A stretch of DNA of 64,000 nucleotides, taken from assembly GCA_013368375.1 (NCBI GenBank), contig JAACJP010000016.1, positions 496,001 through 560,000 of the forward strand, written 5' to 3'. The DNA is from Tricholomella constricta. Lineage: Eukaryota; Basidiomycota; Agaricomycetes; Agaricales; Lyophyllaceae. Shown here one piece after another: positions 1 to 11,500 of this stretch (the first letter of the stretch is position 1; each line of letters opens with the position of its first letter). The notes beneath the pieces are model-generated. The model did not search any database, had not been told where the DNA came from, and worked only from the letters and a program-made list of their open reading frames with translations. The position numbers were made by a program, and so were the translations under genes.

Positions 1-3000
1 TGGTAGAAGGCCTGATGTGTGTCATATTCATCTGGAAGTGATACATTCTTCCCCGCTAAGTGGGTGGAAAATAGTGCACCAGGTTCTTGAATTGAGAATC
101 CACCATTCTTCATTCCATCATAGGTGTAGATAACCTGCTGGTCCTTGGACGAGAGTAGCGTGCAATAAAGTGGTCTTCAGTGCGATTAACAAGTGCAAGG
201 CCGACCAAGTCATAGATTATGCCGCAAACCTCCGTAGTAGAGGATATGTGCAGTGAAAATGATGCGGGAAAATTCCAGAGTTGTTGCTCCACTTCCGAGT
301 TTTGCCGATAGTCGTCCTCGATTTCAACACGGAAGGAGATAGGGATAGACACGATCAGGTTTTTTAAATCCTGACGGTTCCCTGAGCATAAGCGATTTCC
401 ATTGATTGTGCGCCAACATGTTTGTCCCGCAAAAGCTGCTGTTTTCTCCGCGGTAAAGAAATCTGCCATATAGCTGGAAAATTCACCCTTGTACTGCACA
501 TATAATGCTAGATTGAGGTTGATGGAAGGGATTCAACGTGCTGTGTCTGTAATTTCAACGTGTTGTCCACCGATTTCATGGGAACCTGTGCAACGATGGA
601 TATCAACAGCCAGTGTTTGAAAGTAGGACGTGACAAGGAACGCTGCCTTTGAAGATTCTTTTCCAAGGAGATCGTTTAGCCATGACTTGATGAGAATGTC
701 AACGTTAATTTAAAGGGTTTAGAAAAAATTCTGATCTCACAGTCAGTGGTTCAAATGTGTTGTGCTTATTACAAAGTTTTTTTCCCTTGAGAACACCTCG
801 GAAACATTCACGTTGTGTGGAAAGAGTCGACGAAATTACAGTTGTTGAATCAAGCAAGCGTCGTGAGTTGAGTGCAGTGTACAGTGCCCGTAGCCCAGAT
901 CCTGGAGAGAGATGTTTGCATATGGTAGCAAAGTCGTCGAAATTATGAATGGTGGATGAATATAGGAGCTGTAAGGATGTATCAAGCCAGCAGGAATTTG
1001 AACTCCAAGGATAGCTTGGATGTCCCAAGACAACTTCACCAGATTTTGGTATCAATGATTTGGACTTGGATAGTTGGGGAGTCTTTGGCTTTAACGCCCG
1101 AGACTTCGCAGCATCGTGAGCCTTCTTTCGCTTTTTGGACAACAGAAGTTATTTGATAGTGTCGGGCGGTCGTCCATCATTCTTCTTCCGTTTTCTGATG
1201 CTGGAGTCCTGATCACGAGAAAGCTTGGTTCGACCAATACGTGCAGCGGTTCTTTTCCAGGGTTCTTTTTCACCGTATCGTTGGGGTACACCCTCTGAAA
1301 GAACATTAATTTAGAGATTTATGAGTTGTAGACTTGAACACATACTGAGAGCGGCCGCATGTCTACGTTCATAATATAGTGCAAATTTATATAGAGATTG
1401 TAGCCCTTCAAGGAATGCATGGTTACGGCCACAAGCACTATATAGCTTCCAGTGCATCGCTTCTTCGGCATTGTTTGTTGCCGGCAGAGATTCCCAGATA
1501 CTTACATCCATTTTTCGTTCTGATCCAAAGAGCATCATTGCATGAGACTCCCGAGACCACCAGTTTATCCAGTTTACCAGTTTAGGAAAGTCACGAGCAA
1601 GGAGGGCAGTGCACGAGCGAAAATCTTCAGAATCAGAGGCCTTGAGAAGAGAGAGAGCACGTTGAACAAATTCCTCAGACATCTCAGGAGGTACTGCGCC
1701 ACTAATGCGGCTGACACGTGTAACTCCAGCACGAAAATGCTCCTCGCATCCACGCAGTAGGCGTTGAGCAGCAGCTTCAAGCTCTGCCCTTGACCGAGCA
1801 TTGTTTGGGTGCTGGTACCAAAACTCGGTAAAGGCAGTGATGAATCCTGAGCGCTCCGCCTCGCTGAAGTCCATAACCTGAGATTTTGAATCAGTAGTCT
1901 GCCATTTGTTGGAAATTTCAAGGGACTTTACCCCTGCAAATAGACGATCCTCAATCTCCATCCCATGCACCTCGGCCTCATCAACAATGCCCTGAAAGAC
2001 GGCCAGGAAATGGTGCATGAAATGATCTGTAGTTGCTCCATTGGTAAATGAGAGCATGCCAGGAACCCAACAAGACAGGACGGGGCAGTATGTGGAAGTA
2101 ACCATCAGGAGTGAAGTACGCTCCTTCCACCACCCATGTGCTGCATCATTGACCATGCCGTTAACTGGCTCGTTCAGTATCTCCTCCTTCAGAAGCTGCG
2201 AGCGCATGAACTTCGTTTGCAAGGATATTACAGTCACTCTTCCCAATGTCGATGCGATGATGAAGCCTGGATGGTTGACCTCGAAGTCTGAAAATGCCCG
2301 TATGAAACTATCGCCATCAGTATCAGCGCCCCGTTTGACGCTCTTGCGCTCCTTGCTGACTCGATCCGCATTGAGAAGGACATCAGAGATGTCTGCTACT
2401 GAGTCGCCTGGTCCATGTACCCCTGGAACACCCACAATCAGCTGAAGTGGACCAGCTTTGGGATGAGACTTGACAAGGGCTTCGAAGCGGTCTCCCTCCT
2501 CGGGAAGGAGGTGTAACTTGTGGGGCGGGCGGTGGAAGTGTTCGCCTTCATGGGAGTAGTGTATCCCGCCCTTCCAGGTCCACAAAATAGAACGTACGCC
2601 ACATTGCTTCCAGGACAGGACAGCACCACATGAGCACGACTTGCTGAGCTGTGCACCGAGGCGATCAGGTCGAGTGTTTGGGCGGACGGTGACCTCACAT
2701 GCAAAATTGTCGCATTCAATGACTCCGAGGCATTTCCTCGTTGCCTTCTTCCCCTTCTCCCACTCATCCGCGAATACATCTCCCCGCCGATCGCCTCCTC
2801 CAACAGTGTGCGCCCAATGCATCACAAGACTATTGGTCCCTCTAACCTCAGAATACATGAAGTCCCGCTCAAACTTCCCGTCTGGCCAGCCGTCCCACTC
2901 TACTTTGTCCCCCATTTCATCCTTCTCTGTCCCCTGCTTCTCACCCTTCTCCACCCTCCGCCTTTTGGTTTCATGCAATGCCTGTGATTGTGGGACTCGA

Positions 3001-3493
3001 CTCGATTTATGAACGGCTGTGACGGGAATGAATTTCCCGTCAGGAGTCCGGGAATACAGAACTTCGTCGTCCACGACGTGAGGTTTAGCGACCGAAATGT
3101 TCGCTTTAGACTCTAGAATAAAAATGGCTAAGTATGATGTATTATATGAGAAGTGAATGCTTTGTCTTACCCATCGAAGCAGTGACTGGAATCGTCCATT
3201 CCGAAGGTGGATGGGAGTGCTGAACATAGCCAAGTATGCGGCCTAAAGTCATAAGAAAAATTACAACGAGCACCAGACCATGACTCACCTGTTTGGTCGT
3301 AGATCGGTATATTGCTTTCCATCGAGAAACTACTCTGTCCCGGAATAAGTGGCCCTTGAACTCCACTTGCCCGTTCGTGTTCATCCAGATTGACAGGAAC
3401 AAAGTATCGGTAAACATGTTTCAAAAATCCCTAGCCAACCCCAAGTCAGTCCCATATTGACACATCGAAGGGAGTAATACGCACCAGTACCAT
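1..3493 (-). pseudogene. GCM-finger MULE-like transposase with C-terminal ubiquitin-protease-like domain (decayed, runs off window)
   Basis: Minus-strand spliced gene. I place the ATG at 3493 with exons 3493-3485, 3430-3289, 3242-3171, 3112-1346 and 1294-741, then further exons to the window edge; all junctions are GT..AG and keep frame. The large exon has a GCM/WRKY-like zinc module (ECDNFACEV, then SCSCG, then HFHRPPH). Candidate DDE residues follow: D in MVNDAAHGWW, D in VMDFSEAE, E in NNAEEAMHW, as in MULE-type transposases. Downstream exons carry a peptidase C19-like Cys box (YPWSSNSCWLDTSLQLLY), a His-box-like HFIARYS, and after a frame change YTYDGMKNGG. Lesions: in-frame TAA at 1149-1151 and a one-base frame change near 140-160. 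Domain names are from family knowledge; transposition activity is inferred. The missing C-terminus lies outside the window. Confidence 0.6.
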
Positions 3494-3656
3494 GGTTCGA
3501 GATGGCTGTGAGAAGGGATTTCGAGAGCGGCAATCGTCAATCACATTACCGGAAATTTTAATGACCTCACCGGATCATGTATCGTCCGTCAATCATTGTC
3601 GATCATTTGGAAAACCTCGATCGACAAGTAATCCTCGAGAAGGGTAAGGGTGCTTG

Positions 3657-3895
3657 ACCATGCAAGGTGCCGTGCATGTCATGCGCGTCTGCGCGTGCAT
3701 GGCCGTGCCTGCGCGTGCATGACCGTGCATGACCGTGCAAGGTGCCGTGTCTGTGCGTGCATGACCGTGCATGACAGTGCATGACAGTGCATGACTGTGC
3801 ATGACCGTGCAAGGTGCCGTGTCTGCGCGTGCATTACCATGCAAGGTGCCGCGTCTGCGCGTGGATGTTCGTGTCTGTGCCTTGTTGCCGTGTGG
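3657..3895. repeat. GCATG/CCGTG minisatellite
   Basis: Short degenerate tandem repeats built from GCATGACCGTGCAAGGTGC-like units and variants, just upstream of the GCM transposase start. Possibly subterminal repeats of that transposon (inference). The ORFs read through them are repeat artefacts. Confidence 0.7.
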
Positions 3896-4432
3896 AAATA
3901 TTAAAAGAGTTCTGGAGGGATATAGAATGGTCAATTTACCGCAAATAACAAGACAGCATAGGCAGTCCACACTAATCCTACTCGTACATAAGGAACAGAG
4001 GTCAACATCCTATGCTCCACTCCCGTGTTATCAGCAGAAGGCTTCAAATGTGCACACACCTCGCTTATTCAAGAAAAAGATGCTCCCTGACCCAATAGCC
4101 GCCTGTAAATCGTGTTCTGGCTTTGAAAACGACGTCGAAGAATGGGAGAGAACAGGGAGGATGGTAACGGTAATCAGGCACACCGTGAGATAAAATGAAA
4201 GGCCTTCTTCTCCGGTCCTCAACCGCTTTCTTTCAGTAAAGCCATTCCGTGAATTCACTCAACTTAGGTATGTTTAACTACATTATACCAGTCATACATA
4301 TCTAGTTGCTCTCAGATGTGGTCATGAAGCCTGCGCATTTTTTTGTTTCATGCACAGGCATGCACACGGCCATGGCACGGGAAGCACGCGCACCACGGGC
4401 AGCACGGGCGTGCCACGGTAAAAGTTCGGTGC
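3896..4432. other. Non-coding spacer with a second GCACGG/GCATG-rich patch
   Basis: No supportable gene. A second short patch of GCACGG/GCATG repeats at about 4345-4425 abuts the broken end of gypsy element B and resembles the 3.66-3.9 kb minisatellite in composition. Confidence 0.5.
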
Positions 4433-5530
4433 CCAGTTCGATGGCATGGTCCCATTGCTTGCGCTCTGGGAGCTCATCAAACGCGACTTTGGAGAAGACA
4501 TCTTCAAAGTCATGGAGGTGGGTCGGGACGGCGTCCCGGAATGTTTTGGGCACGGAGTTAGCAGCGTGCGCTTCCGCAAGTTGCTGCGATGTCGTTTGGC
4601 TGGCCCGGATATGTTCGGCGGTCGGGGTCGGGTGGATCGCGGTCGCGAAAATGTGATCGCTGTTCAGGAAGGTTTCCACCAGGAAGTCGTCGGACTCTGG
4701 GTCGGGTTCCTCCAGGATCGGAGTGTAGGGGAGGAACTCATCATCATCCGAGTCGTCCTCGACATACGGGTTGGTTGGGCTCGCAGATCGGGCTCAGTCA
4801 TCGGGATACCGTCGGCGCGACAGGCGCGGATCGCTGCGCGCACTTTGGTGCATGCGCGCCGATCGGCTTTGACCTCGTCCTTGCAGGTGTTGCACTGCAT
4901 CAGACAGCGACTCATCTTCACCTCCTTGGTCTCCCAGTCGATCTCAGGGTTGTGGTTTTTAAGCCAGTTGAACCCGAGGATCATGTCGTGCTTGCCTAAC
5001 TGGGTGACTCCGAAGACGGCTCGTTCGGTATGACCATTGTATCGTAAGACAGCTTGTACGATGCAAGAGATCGAACCACCTTCATTGAGTGTGCCGTCTA
5101 CGTTGTAGACCGGGGATGGCCGACTGAGCACCTTGGTTGTGAGCTTGTGTTTTTCGACGAAGGCTGCATTGAGAAAGCTGCTGGTCGCTCCGCTGTCTAC
5201 TGGCGCAGTGACGGCGTGCGATTCCTGGGTGTCAGTGGTCTCTAGTTCAACGTTGAGCCACAGGGACCTGGGGCAGGGGGAGCCAGCGGCGATGAAGCGA
5301 CTAGGGAGTTGCTTTTCCCAGCGGGGTAGGCCACGACGTGACGGAGCGATCGGCTTTGCGACTGCGATCGGTGTTGTCGGGTCAGAGGGGTTTTGTACGT
5401 CTTTGTCAATCGGTTCACTCGTAGGAATAGCAGCAATATTAGGTGTATTGGTGTATTCTACGGATAAAGGAGCGAACCAATTATGACTAGACAACGGGGG
5501 CGTACGTTCCACCCGTTGTGCGATTAAAAA
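4433..5530 (-). pseudogene. Element B pol fragment (protease region to start of RT)
   Basis: Minus-strand remnant of the same chromovirus pol as elements A and C. It covers the N-terminus, a retropepsin (DSGATSS, where A and C have DSGATGS) and the linker up to HAIEL, just before the RT domain. There is a frameshift near 4670-4700. Homology stops at about 4433, where unrelated GCACGG-rich DNA begins, so RT, RNase H, integrase, chromodomain and the 3' LTR are missing. The GGGTTTT then TAA arrangement at the gag/pol junction is still readable on the minus strand near 5525-5540. Confidence 0.85.
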
Positions 5531-5539
5531 CCCTCCTCC

Positions 5540-6504
5540 GTGTCGGAGGGGCCTGCGTCGCCGACAATGGAGTCTGGTCGGCGGGAACTGCGTCTTTGCG
5601 GGCTAGACACTCCATGATAAGCGCCTCCAGCTCATCATCGAGCATGTGGTGCACGTCCCAACGCAAGGGGCAGTCGCAAGAGAAGTGACCCTTCTTTGTC
5701 CTCCGTCCTCATGATGAAATCTTGAGAACGGGCGGTCCTCAGCCATTCCTCAATCTTCTCGTCGTGCGGGCGACCCGTGGTGATGCTTCCGAGTCACGTT
5801 GAGAGCTTGGGGTCCATCCCTCGACGGAATTTAAGGACCAGGTGGCGCCCGTCGGGGTAGCCCGCCTTGACCCACAGGGACCGGAACGAGTTGATGTACT
5901 CGTCGATCGACTGACCATTCTGGAAGTACGCCATTGACTCCAGTGTGAGCGCAGCGTCGGCGACTTCATCAAACAGGAAGAACTCGCTGTGGAAGGTGCC
6001 TTCGAAGTCCTTCCAGGTGGGAAAGACATCCTTGGCGGTTCCGAACTGGAACACCCGACTGATGAAGTCGGCTGCTCGTCCGTGCTGCATGTACGACAGC
6101 ACCCATACAATTCGGGTGTTGTCATCGGCGAAACTTCCCCTGCACAGGGAGAAGTAGAGCTTGCACGCGTTCAAGAACGTGCGACCGCCCGATCGGGCGC
6201 CGTCGTAAATGGGGGGTGGCGACGGTCGGAGGTGAAGCGACCTCGATCGCGGAGAGCCTGGTGTCGGAGTGGTCGTGACACGCAGCGGAGGGGTCGTGTC
6301 TGCTTCGGGAGCAGCGGGGGTGGGATTGGGGGGTGTCCCCGACATGAAGGCTTCGAAAAGAGTGGAGAGGCGGTCCATAGAGGCCGAGTTGGAGGTATTG
6401 GAGGCGGAGAGAGCCGAAATTGTGGCTTCCATGTTCGCTAACCGCTCCTCCATCGAGAGGAAGGGAGAGAGCGGTCGCTGCGGCATGTCACCAAATTCGG
6501 ACAT
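5540..6504 (-). pseudogene. Element B gag (broken)
   Basis: Minus-strand Gag starting MSEFGDMPQRP at 6504, clearly the same protein as the 414-aa Gag of element C. It is in frame to 5794, then loses frame at MDPKLST. A deletion near 5700 removes the proline-rich linker and half of the CCHC knuckle. At the codon where A has TGA and C has CAA, B has CGG (Arg). Confidence 0.85.
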
Positions 6505-6631
6505 CTCGAAACGGGACTGGGCGGGTGGTCAAAGCGAGTGCGTGTTGGACGGTGGTGTGTAGCAGACGCGTGTTTCGGCGCGGAAGCTGATCGGTCGGCT
6601 TCGTCGGGTTTCAGGGTTTACTCTATCCTGC

Positions 6632-6776
6632 TGTTAGGGCGACCTCCGAGCAGAGCTTAGTTGTACTGGCAGAGGGGAATCCAATGTCATATTATGTACG
6701 ATATAGAGAGCGTAAGTAAACCTACCTGGCAGAGGGGAATCCAATGAGAATAGAGTAAAGGATTCCCCCATGTCAG
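6632..6776 (-). repeat. Element B 5' LTR, part 2 (right end, after nested insertion)
   Basis: Reads on the minus strand into the terminal CCTAACA of the A/C-type LTR at 6632. The other part lies at 13086-13435, beyond element A. Joined without the 5-bp duplication the LTR is about 490 bp, close to the 497 bp of A. The sequence following it (AGGATAGAGT) is a one-mismatch version of the A primer-binding site. Confidence 0.9.
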
Positions 6777-7273
6777 TGTTAGGGGAACACCTGTTTGGTG
6801 ATCACGTGACCATCCGATTCCTCGGACGAGCACGTGACCGACCGCTCCCCAGATGATCGCGATCCCGACCCCGACGCTCCGCCCCAAGCATCGGTGTACA
6901 TACTTATAACTTCCTGTCGTTACTTCCCCTTCCAGCGCGCGCCCGATCCCGATTCCCGACATCCCGACGTCGGTCACCCGACCTCGTGCGCCTGCACCCT
7001 GAGCCACGAGGATCGGACAGCGTCGGGAACGTGTACATACACGCGCCGCTGCCCATCCGTTATCATTTACGTACCATACACCCCAGAGAGCCGGCCCTCA
7101 AGTAGTTACTCGTATATAGTCATCCTCCTGACATGGGGGAATCCTTTACTCTATTCTCATTGGATTCCCCTCTGCCAGGTAGGTCTACTTACGTTCTCTC
7201 TAATCGTACATAATATAACATTGGATTCCCCTCTGCCAGCACGACTAAGCTCTGCGCTGAGGTCGCCCTAACA
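6777..7273 (+). repeat. Element A 5' LTR
   Basis: 497 bp, TGTTAGGGG..CCTAACA. Holds a TATATA box at 7113-7118; 33 nt downstream of its first base lies TTACTCTATTCT (7146-7157), the predicted transcript start. The 145-codon ORF crossing the LTR is not evidence of a gene. Confidence 0.95.
7113..7157 (+). promoter_or_regulatory. LTR promoter: TATA box and predicted transcript 5' end
   Basis: TATATA at 7113-7118 and a start region at 7146-7157 complementary over 12 nt to the PBS at 7276-7287. The TATA-to-start spacing of 33 nt is the same in elements C and E. Transcript start is inferred from the pairing and spacing. Confidence 0.65.
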
Positions 7274-7275
7274 GC

Positions 7276-7287
7276 AGAATAGAGTAA
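7276..7287 (+). other. Primer-binding site, self-priming type (element A)
   Basis: AGAATAGAGTAA begins 2 nt after the LTR and is the reverse complement of the predicted transcript start at 7146-7157. No TGG start typical of tRNA-primed sites is present. Known precedent: Tf1/sushi-type elements, primed by their own mRNA 5' end. Confidence 0.7.
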
Positions 7288-7400
7288 CTCTAGAAACCCG
7301 ACGAAGCCGACCGATCCGCTTCCGCGCCGAAACACGCGTCTGCTACACGCGACCGTCCAACGCGCGCTCGCCCCGATTGCCCGTCCAGTCCCGTTTCGAG

Positions 7401-8557
7401 ATGTCCGAATTTGGTGACATGTCGCAGCGACCGTTCTCTCCCTTCCTCACGACGGAGGAGCGGTTGGCGAATATGGAAGCCACAATTTCGGCTCTCTCTG
7501 CCTCCAATACCTCCAACTCGGCCTCTATGGACCGCCTCTCCGCTCTTTTCGAAAAATTCATGTCGGGGACACCCCCCAATCCCACCCCCGCTGCTCCCGA
7601 AGCAGACACGACCCCCCCGCCGCCTGAGACGACCACCCCGCTGCCAGGCTCTCCGCGATCGGGATCGCACCACCTCCGACCGTCGCCCCCTCCCATTTAC
7701 GACGGCGCCCGATCGGGCGGTCGCGCGTTCTTGAACGCCTGCAAGCTCTACTTCTCCTTGTGCGGGGGAAGTTTCGCCGACGACCACGCCCGAATAGTAT
7801 GGGTGCTGTCGTACATGCAGCACGGGCGAGCCGCCGACTTCGTCAGTCGGGTGTTCCAGTTCGGAACCGCCAAGGACGTCTTTCCCGCCTGGAAGGACTT
7901 CGAAGACACCTTCCGTGGCGAGTTCTTCCTCTTCGACGAGGTCGCCGATGCCGCGCTCATCCTGGAGTCGACGGCGTACTTCCAGAACGGTCGATCGATC
8001 GACGAGTACATCGACTCGTTCTGATCCCTGTGGGTCAAGGCGGGCTACCCAGATGGGCGTCACCTGGTCCTCAAATTCCGTCGGGGAATGGACCCGAAGC
8101 TCTCGAGGCGACTCGGAAGCATCACCACGGGTCGCCCGCACGATGAGAAGATTGAGGAGTGGCTGAGGATCGCTCGTTCTCAAGACTTCATCATGAGGTC
8201 GGAGGACGACTTCCACCGTCGGATGGTCCCGACAAAGGCGCCCGACAGCCGCCCGCCCACCACCGCAGCTGCACGATGGGCGTTCGCTACTGCCCCCGCT
8301 CCCGCTCCCGCTCCCGCTCCCCCCGCCTAGATCGGATGCGCGATCGAGTCGCGCCTGCCGACGACCACTGTTTTCGGTGCAAGAAAAAGGGTCACTACTC
8401 TCGTGACTGCCCTTTGCGCTGGGACGTGCGCCACATGCTCGATGATGAGCTGGAGGCGCTTATCATGGAACGTCTAGCTCGCAAGGACGCAGTCCCCGCC
8501 GACCCGACTCCATCGTCGGCCGACGCGACCGCCTCCGACGCCGAGGAGGGTTTTTAA
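7401..8557 (+). pseudogene. Element A gag (nonsense codon plus frameshifting deletion)
   Basis: Starts MSEFGDMSQRPFSPF at 7401, matching C gag. TGA at 8022-8024 replaces an Arg codon (CGG in B). A deletion near 8315-8330 removes part of the proline-rich linker and shifts the CCHC knuckle (CFRCKKKGHYSRDC) into another frame, with a TAG at 8328-8330. Full-length Gag cannot be made from this copy. The 3' end still reaches the frameshift site and TAA at 8555-8557. Confidence 0.9.
8548..8554 (+). other. -1 frameshift slippery heptamer GGGTTTT (element A)
   Basis: In the zinc-knuckle frame it reads G GGT TTT followed at once by TAA; pol is open in the -1 frame across it (GGG TTT TTA). This fits the X XXY YYZ rule for -1 ribosomal slippage. 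The same seven bases sit at the same place in C. Confidence 0.7.
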
Positions 8558-8568
8558 TTACACAACGG

Positions 8569-11500
8569 GTGGAACGTACGCCCCCGTTGTCTAGTCGTAA
8601 TCGGTTCGCTCCTTTATCCGTAGAATACGCCAATACACCTAATATTGCTGCTATTCCGACGAGTGAACCGACCGACAAAGACGTACAAAACCCCTCCGAC
8701 CCGACGACACCAATCGCAGTCGCAAAGCCGATCGCCCCGTCGCGTCGTGGCCTACCCCGCTGGGAAAAGCGACTCCCTAGTCGCTTCATCGCCGCTGCCT
8801 CCCCCTGCCCCAGATCCCTGTGGCTCAACGTCGAACTGGAGACCACCGACACCCAGGAGTCGCATGCCGTCACTGCCCTAGTGGATAGCGGAGCGACTGG
8901 CAGTTTTCTCAATGTTGCTTTCGTCGAGAAACACAAGCTCACAACCAAGGTGCTTAGTCGGCCATCCCCGGTTTACAATGTGGACGGCACTCTCAACGAA
9001 GGCGGTTCGGTCTCTTGCATCGTAGAAGCTGTCTTGCGATACAACGGTCATACCGAACGAGCCGTCTTCGGGGTCACCCAGTTAGGCAAGCAAGACATGA
9101 TCCTCGGGTTCAACTGGCTTAAAAACCATAACCCCGAGATCGACTGGGAGACCAAGGAGGTGAAGATGAGTCGCTGTCCGACGCAGTGCGGCACCTGCAA
9201 GGACGAGGTCAAAGCCGATCGGCGCGCACGCACCAAAGTGCGCGCAGCGATCCGCGCCTGTCGAGCCGACGGTATACCGATGACTGAGCCCGACCTGCGA
9301 GCCCCGACCAACCCGTATGTTGAGGACGACTCTGATGAGGAGGAGTTCCTCCCCTACACCCCGGTCCTGGAGGAACCTGACCCAGAGTCTGACGACTTCC
9401 TGGTGGAAACCTTCCTGAGTGGCGATCGCATCTTCGCGACCGCGATCCATCCGACTCCGACCGCCGAACATATTCGGGCCAGCCAAACGACATCGCAGCG
9501 ACTTGCGGAAGCGCACGCTGCTAACTCCGTGCCCAGAACTTTCCGCGACGCAGTACCGACCCACCTCCACGACTTTGAAGATGTCTTCTCCAAAGTCGCA
9601 TTCGATGAGCTTCCAGAGTGCAAGCAATGGGACCATGCCATCGAACTGGAGCTGGGCGCGTCGCCGACGGGCACGAAGGTCTACCCGCTCTCACCGGCAG
9701 AACAGGTCGAACTCGACGCGTTCCTCAAGGAGAACCTCGAGACAGGTCGCATCCGACCGTCCAAGTCGCCCATGGCGTCGCCGGTCTTCTTCATCAAGAA
9801 GAAGGACGGGTCGCTCCGACTGGTTCAGGACTATCGGACGCTCAATGCGCTCACGGTGAAGAACCGATACCCGCTGCCCCTCATTAGCGAACTGGTGAAT
9901 AACCTTCGCGGCGCGCGGTACTTCACCAAGTTGGACGTCCGATGGGGGTACAACAATGTGCGGATCAAGGAAGGCGACGAGTGGAAGGCAGCGTTTCGGA
10001 CGAATCGCGGCCTCTTCGAGCCGCTCGTCATGTTCTTCGGCCTCACGAACAGCCCCGCCACATTTCAGACCATGATGAATGATATCTTCCGCGATCTGAT
10101 CGCTGAAGGTGTTGTTTGCGTGTACCTCGATGACATCTTGATTTATACAAAGACGTTAGAGGAACACCATCGGGTCACGCGACTGGTACTGGACCGACTC
10201 CGCGAACATCAGCTGTTCTTAAAGCCCGAGAAATGCGAATTTGAGCAGACTAAGATCGAGTATCTCGGGCTGATCATCTCGCAAGGGCAAGCGGAGATGG
10301 ATCCGGTTAAAGTCGCTGGAGTGTTGGAATGGCCGGCGCCGAAGAACAAGAAGGAGGTGCAAGCGTTCCTAGGCTTCACCAATTTCTACCGACGGTTCAT
10401 CCAGGACTTCTCGCACCACGCCCGACCCCTGTTCGATCTGACAGGCAAGGACGTCGCCTGGCGATGGGGAGAGTCGGAGCAGTCGGCCTTTGCCCTTCTG
10501 AAGTCTGCGATCACATCGGGGCCAGTCCTCATGTTCCCCGACGACGATCGACCGTACCGCATCGAAGCCGACTCGTCCGACTTCGCAACGGGCGCAGTCC
10601 TGTCGCAAGAGTCGCCGTCCGATGGCAAGTGGCACCCGGTCGCGTTCTACTCGAAGAGCTTGAACGCCGTCGAGCGGAACTACGAGATCCATGACAAAGA
10701 GATGCTGGCGATCATCCGGTCTCTGGAGGAATGGCGACACTTCGTAGAAGGCGCAAAGCACAAGGTGGAGATCTGGACCGACCACAAGAACCTCGAGTAC
10801 TTCCTCACCGCGAAGAAACTCAATCGGCGTCAAGCCCGATGGTCGCTTTACCTCGCTAACTTCGACTTCGCCCTCCACCACCGTCCTGGCCGTAGCATGG
10901 GCAAACCCGACGCGTTATCGCGTCGCCCCGACCATGGCGACGGAAGCGCCGACAACGCCAACATCGTGCTGCTCAAACCAGAATTCTTCGCCGTTCGTGC
11001 AACTGAAGGCCTTGCACTGGTCGGAGAGGAGGATGATGTGCTGAAAGCGATCCGCAAGGGCAATCGCGATGGGGCTCAGGAGGATGCGGTCGCGAAAGCG
11101 GCGCAACTGGTCAAAGCATCCAAGATCGCCGGCCGCTCCCTTCGCTTTGGCGAGTGGGGAGAGGAAGGCGGTCTGCTCACGTTCCGTGGACGGATCTATG
11201 TCCCGAACGTCCCAGACCTTCGCCGACGCATTGTGGAGCAGCACCACGACTCCAAGGTCGCCGGTCACCCCGGTCGCTGGAAGACGCTCGAACTGGTGTC
11301 GCGCAACTACTGGTGGCCCCAGATGTCGCGCTTCATCGGTTCGTACACCAGCACCTGTGACATGTGTCTGCGCACGAAACCTCGCCGCCAACTCCCCGTC
11401 GGACAGCTGCAGCCGCTTCCCATCCCCGAAGGCCGATGGAATGTCGTATCGGTCGACTTCATCACCGAACTTCCAGAGTCCAACGGCCACGACGCGATCA

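Noticed and set aside
4302..4679. ORF fusing the element B linker to a HARAARGARASRAMAVCM tail
   Set aside because: The tail is read through GCACGG repeats at the broken end of B; a chance fusion, not a gene.
6834..7271. 145-codon ORF inside the A LTR, repeated in the 3' LTR
   Set aside because: Identical only because the LTRs are identical; it crosses the promoter and transcript start and is not kept in the C LTR.
7290..8216. Long antisense ORF opposite element A gag (and its counterpart 23,548-24,333 in C)
   Set aside because: GC-rich sense coding produces open antisense frames; it has no domain, no splice support and mirrors Gag codons.
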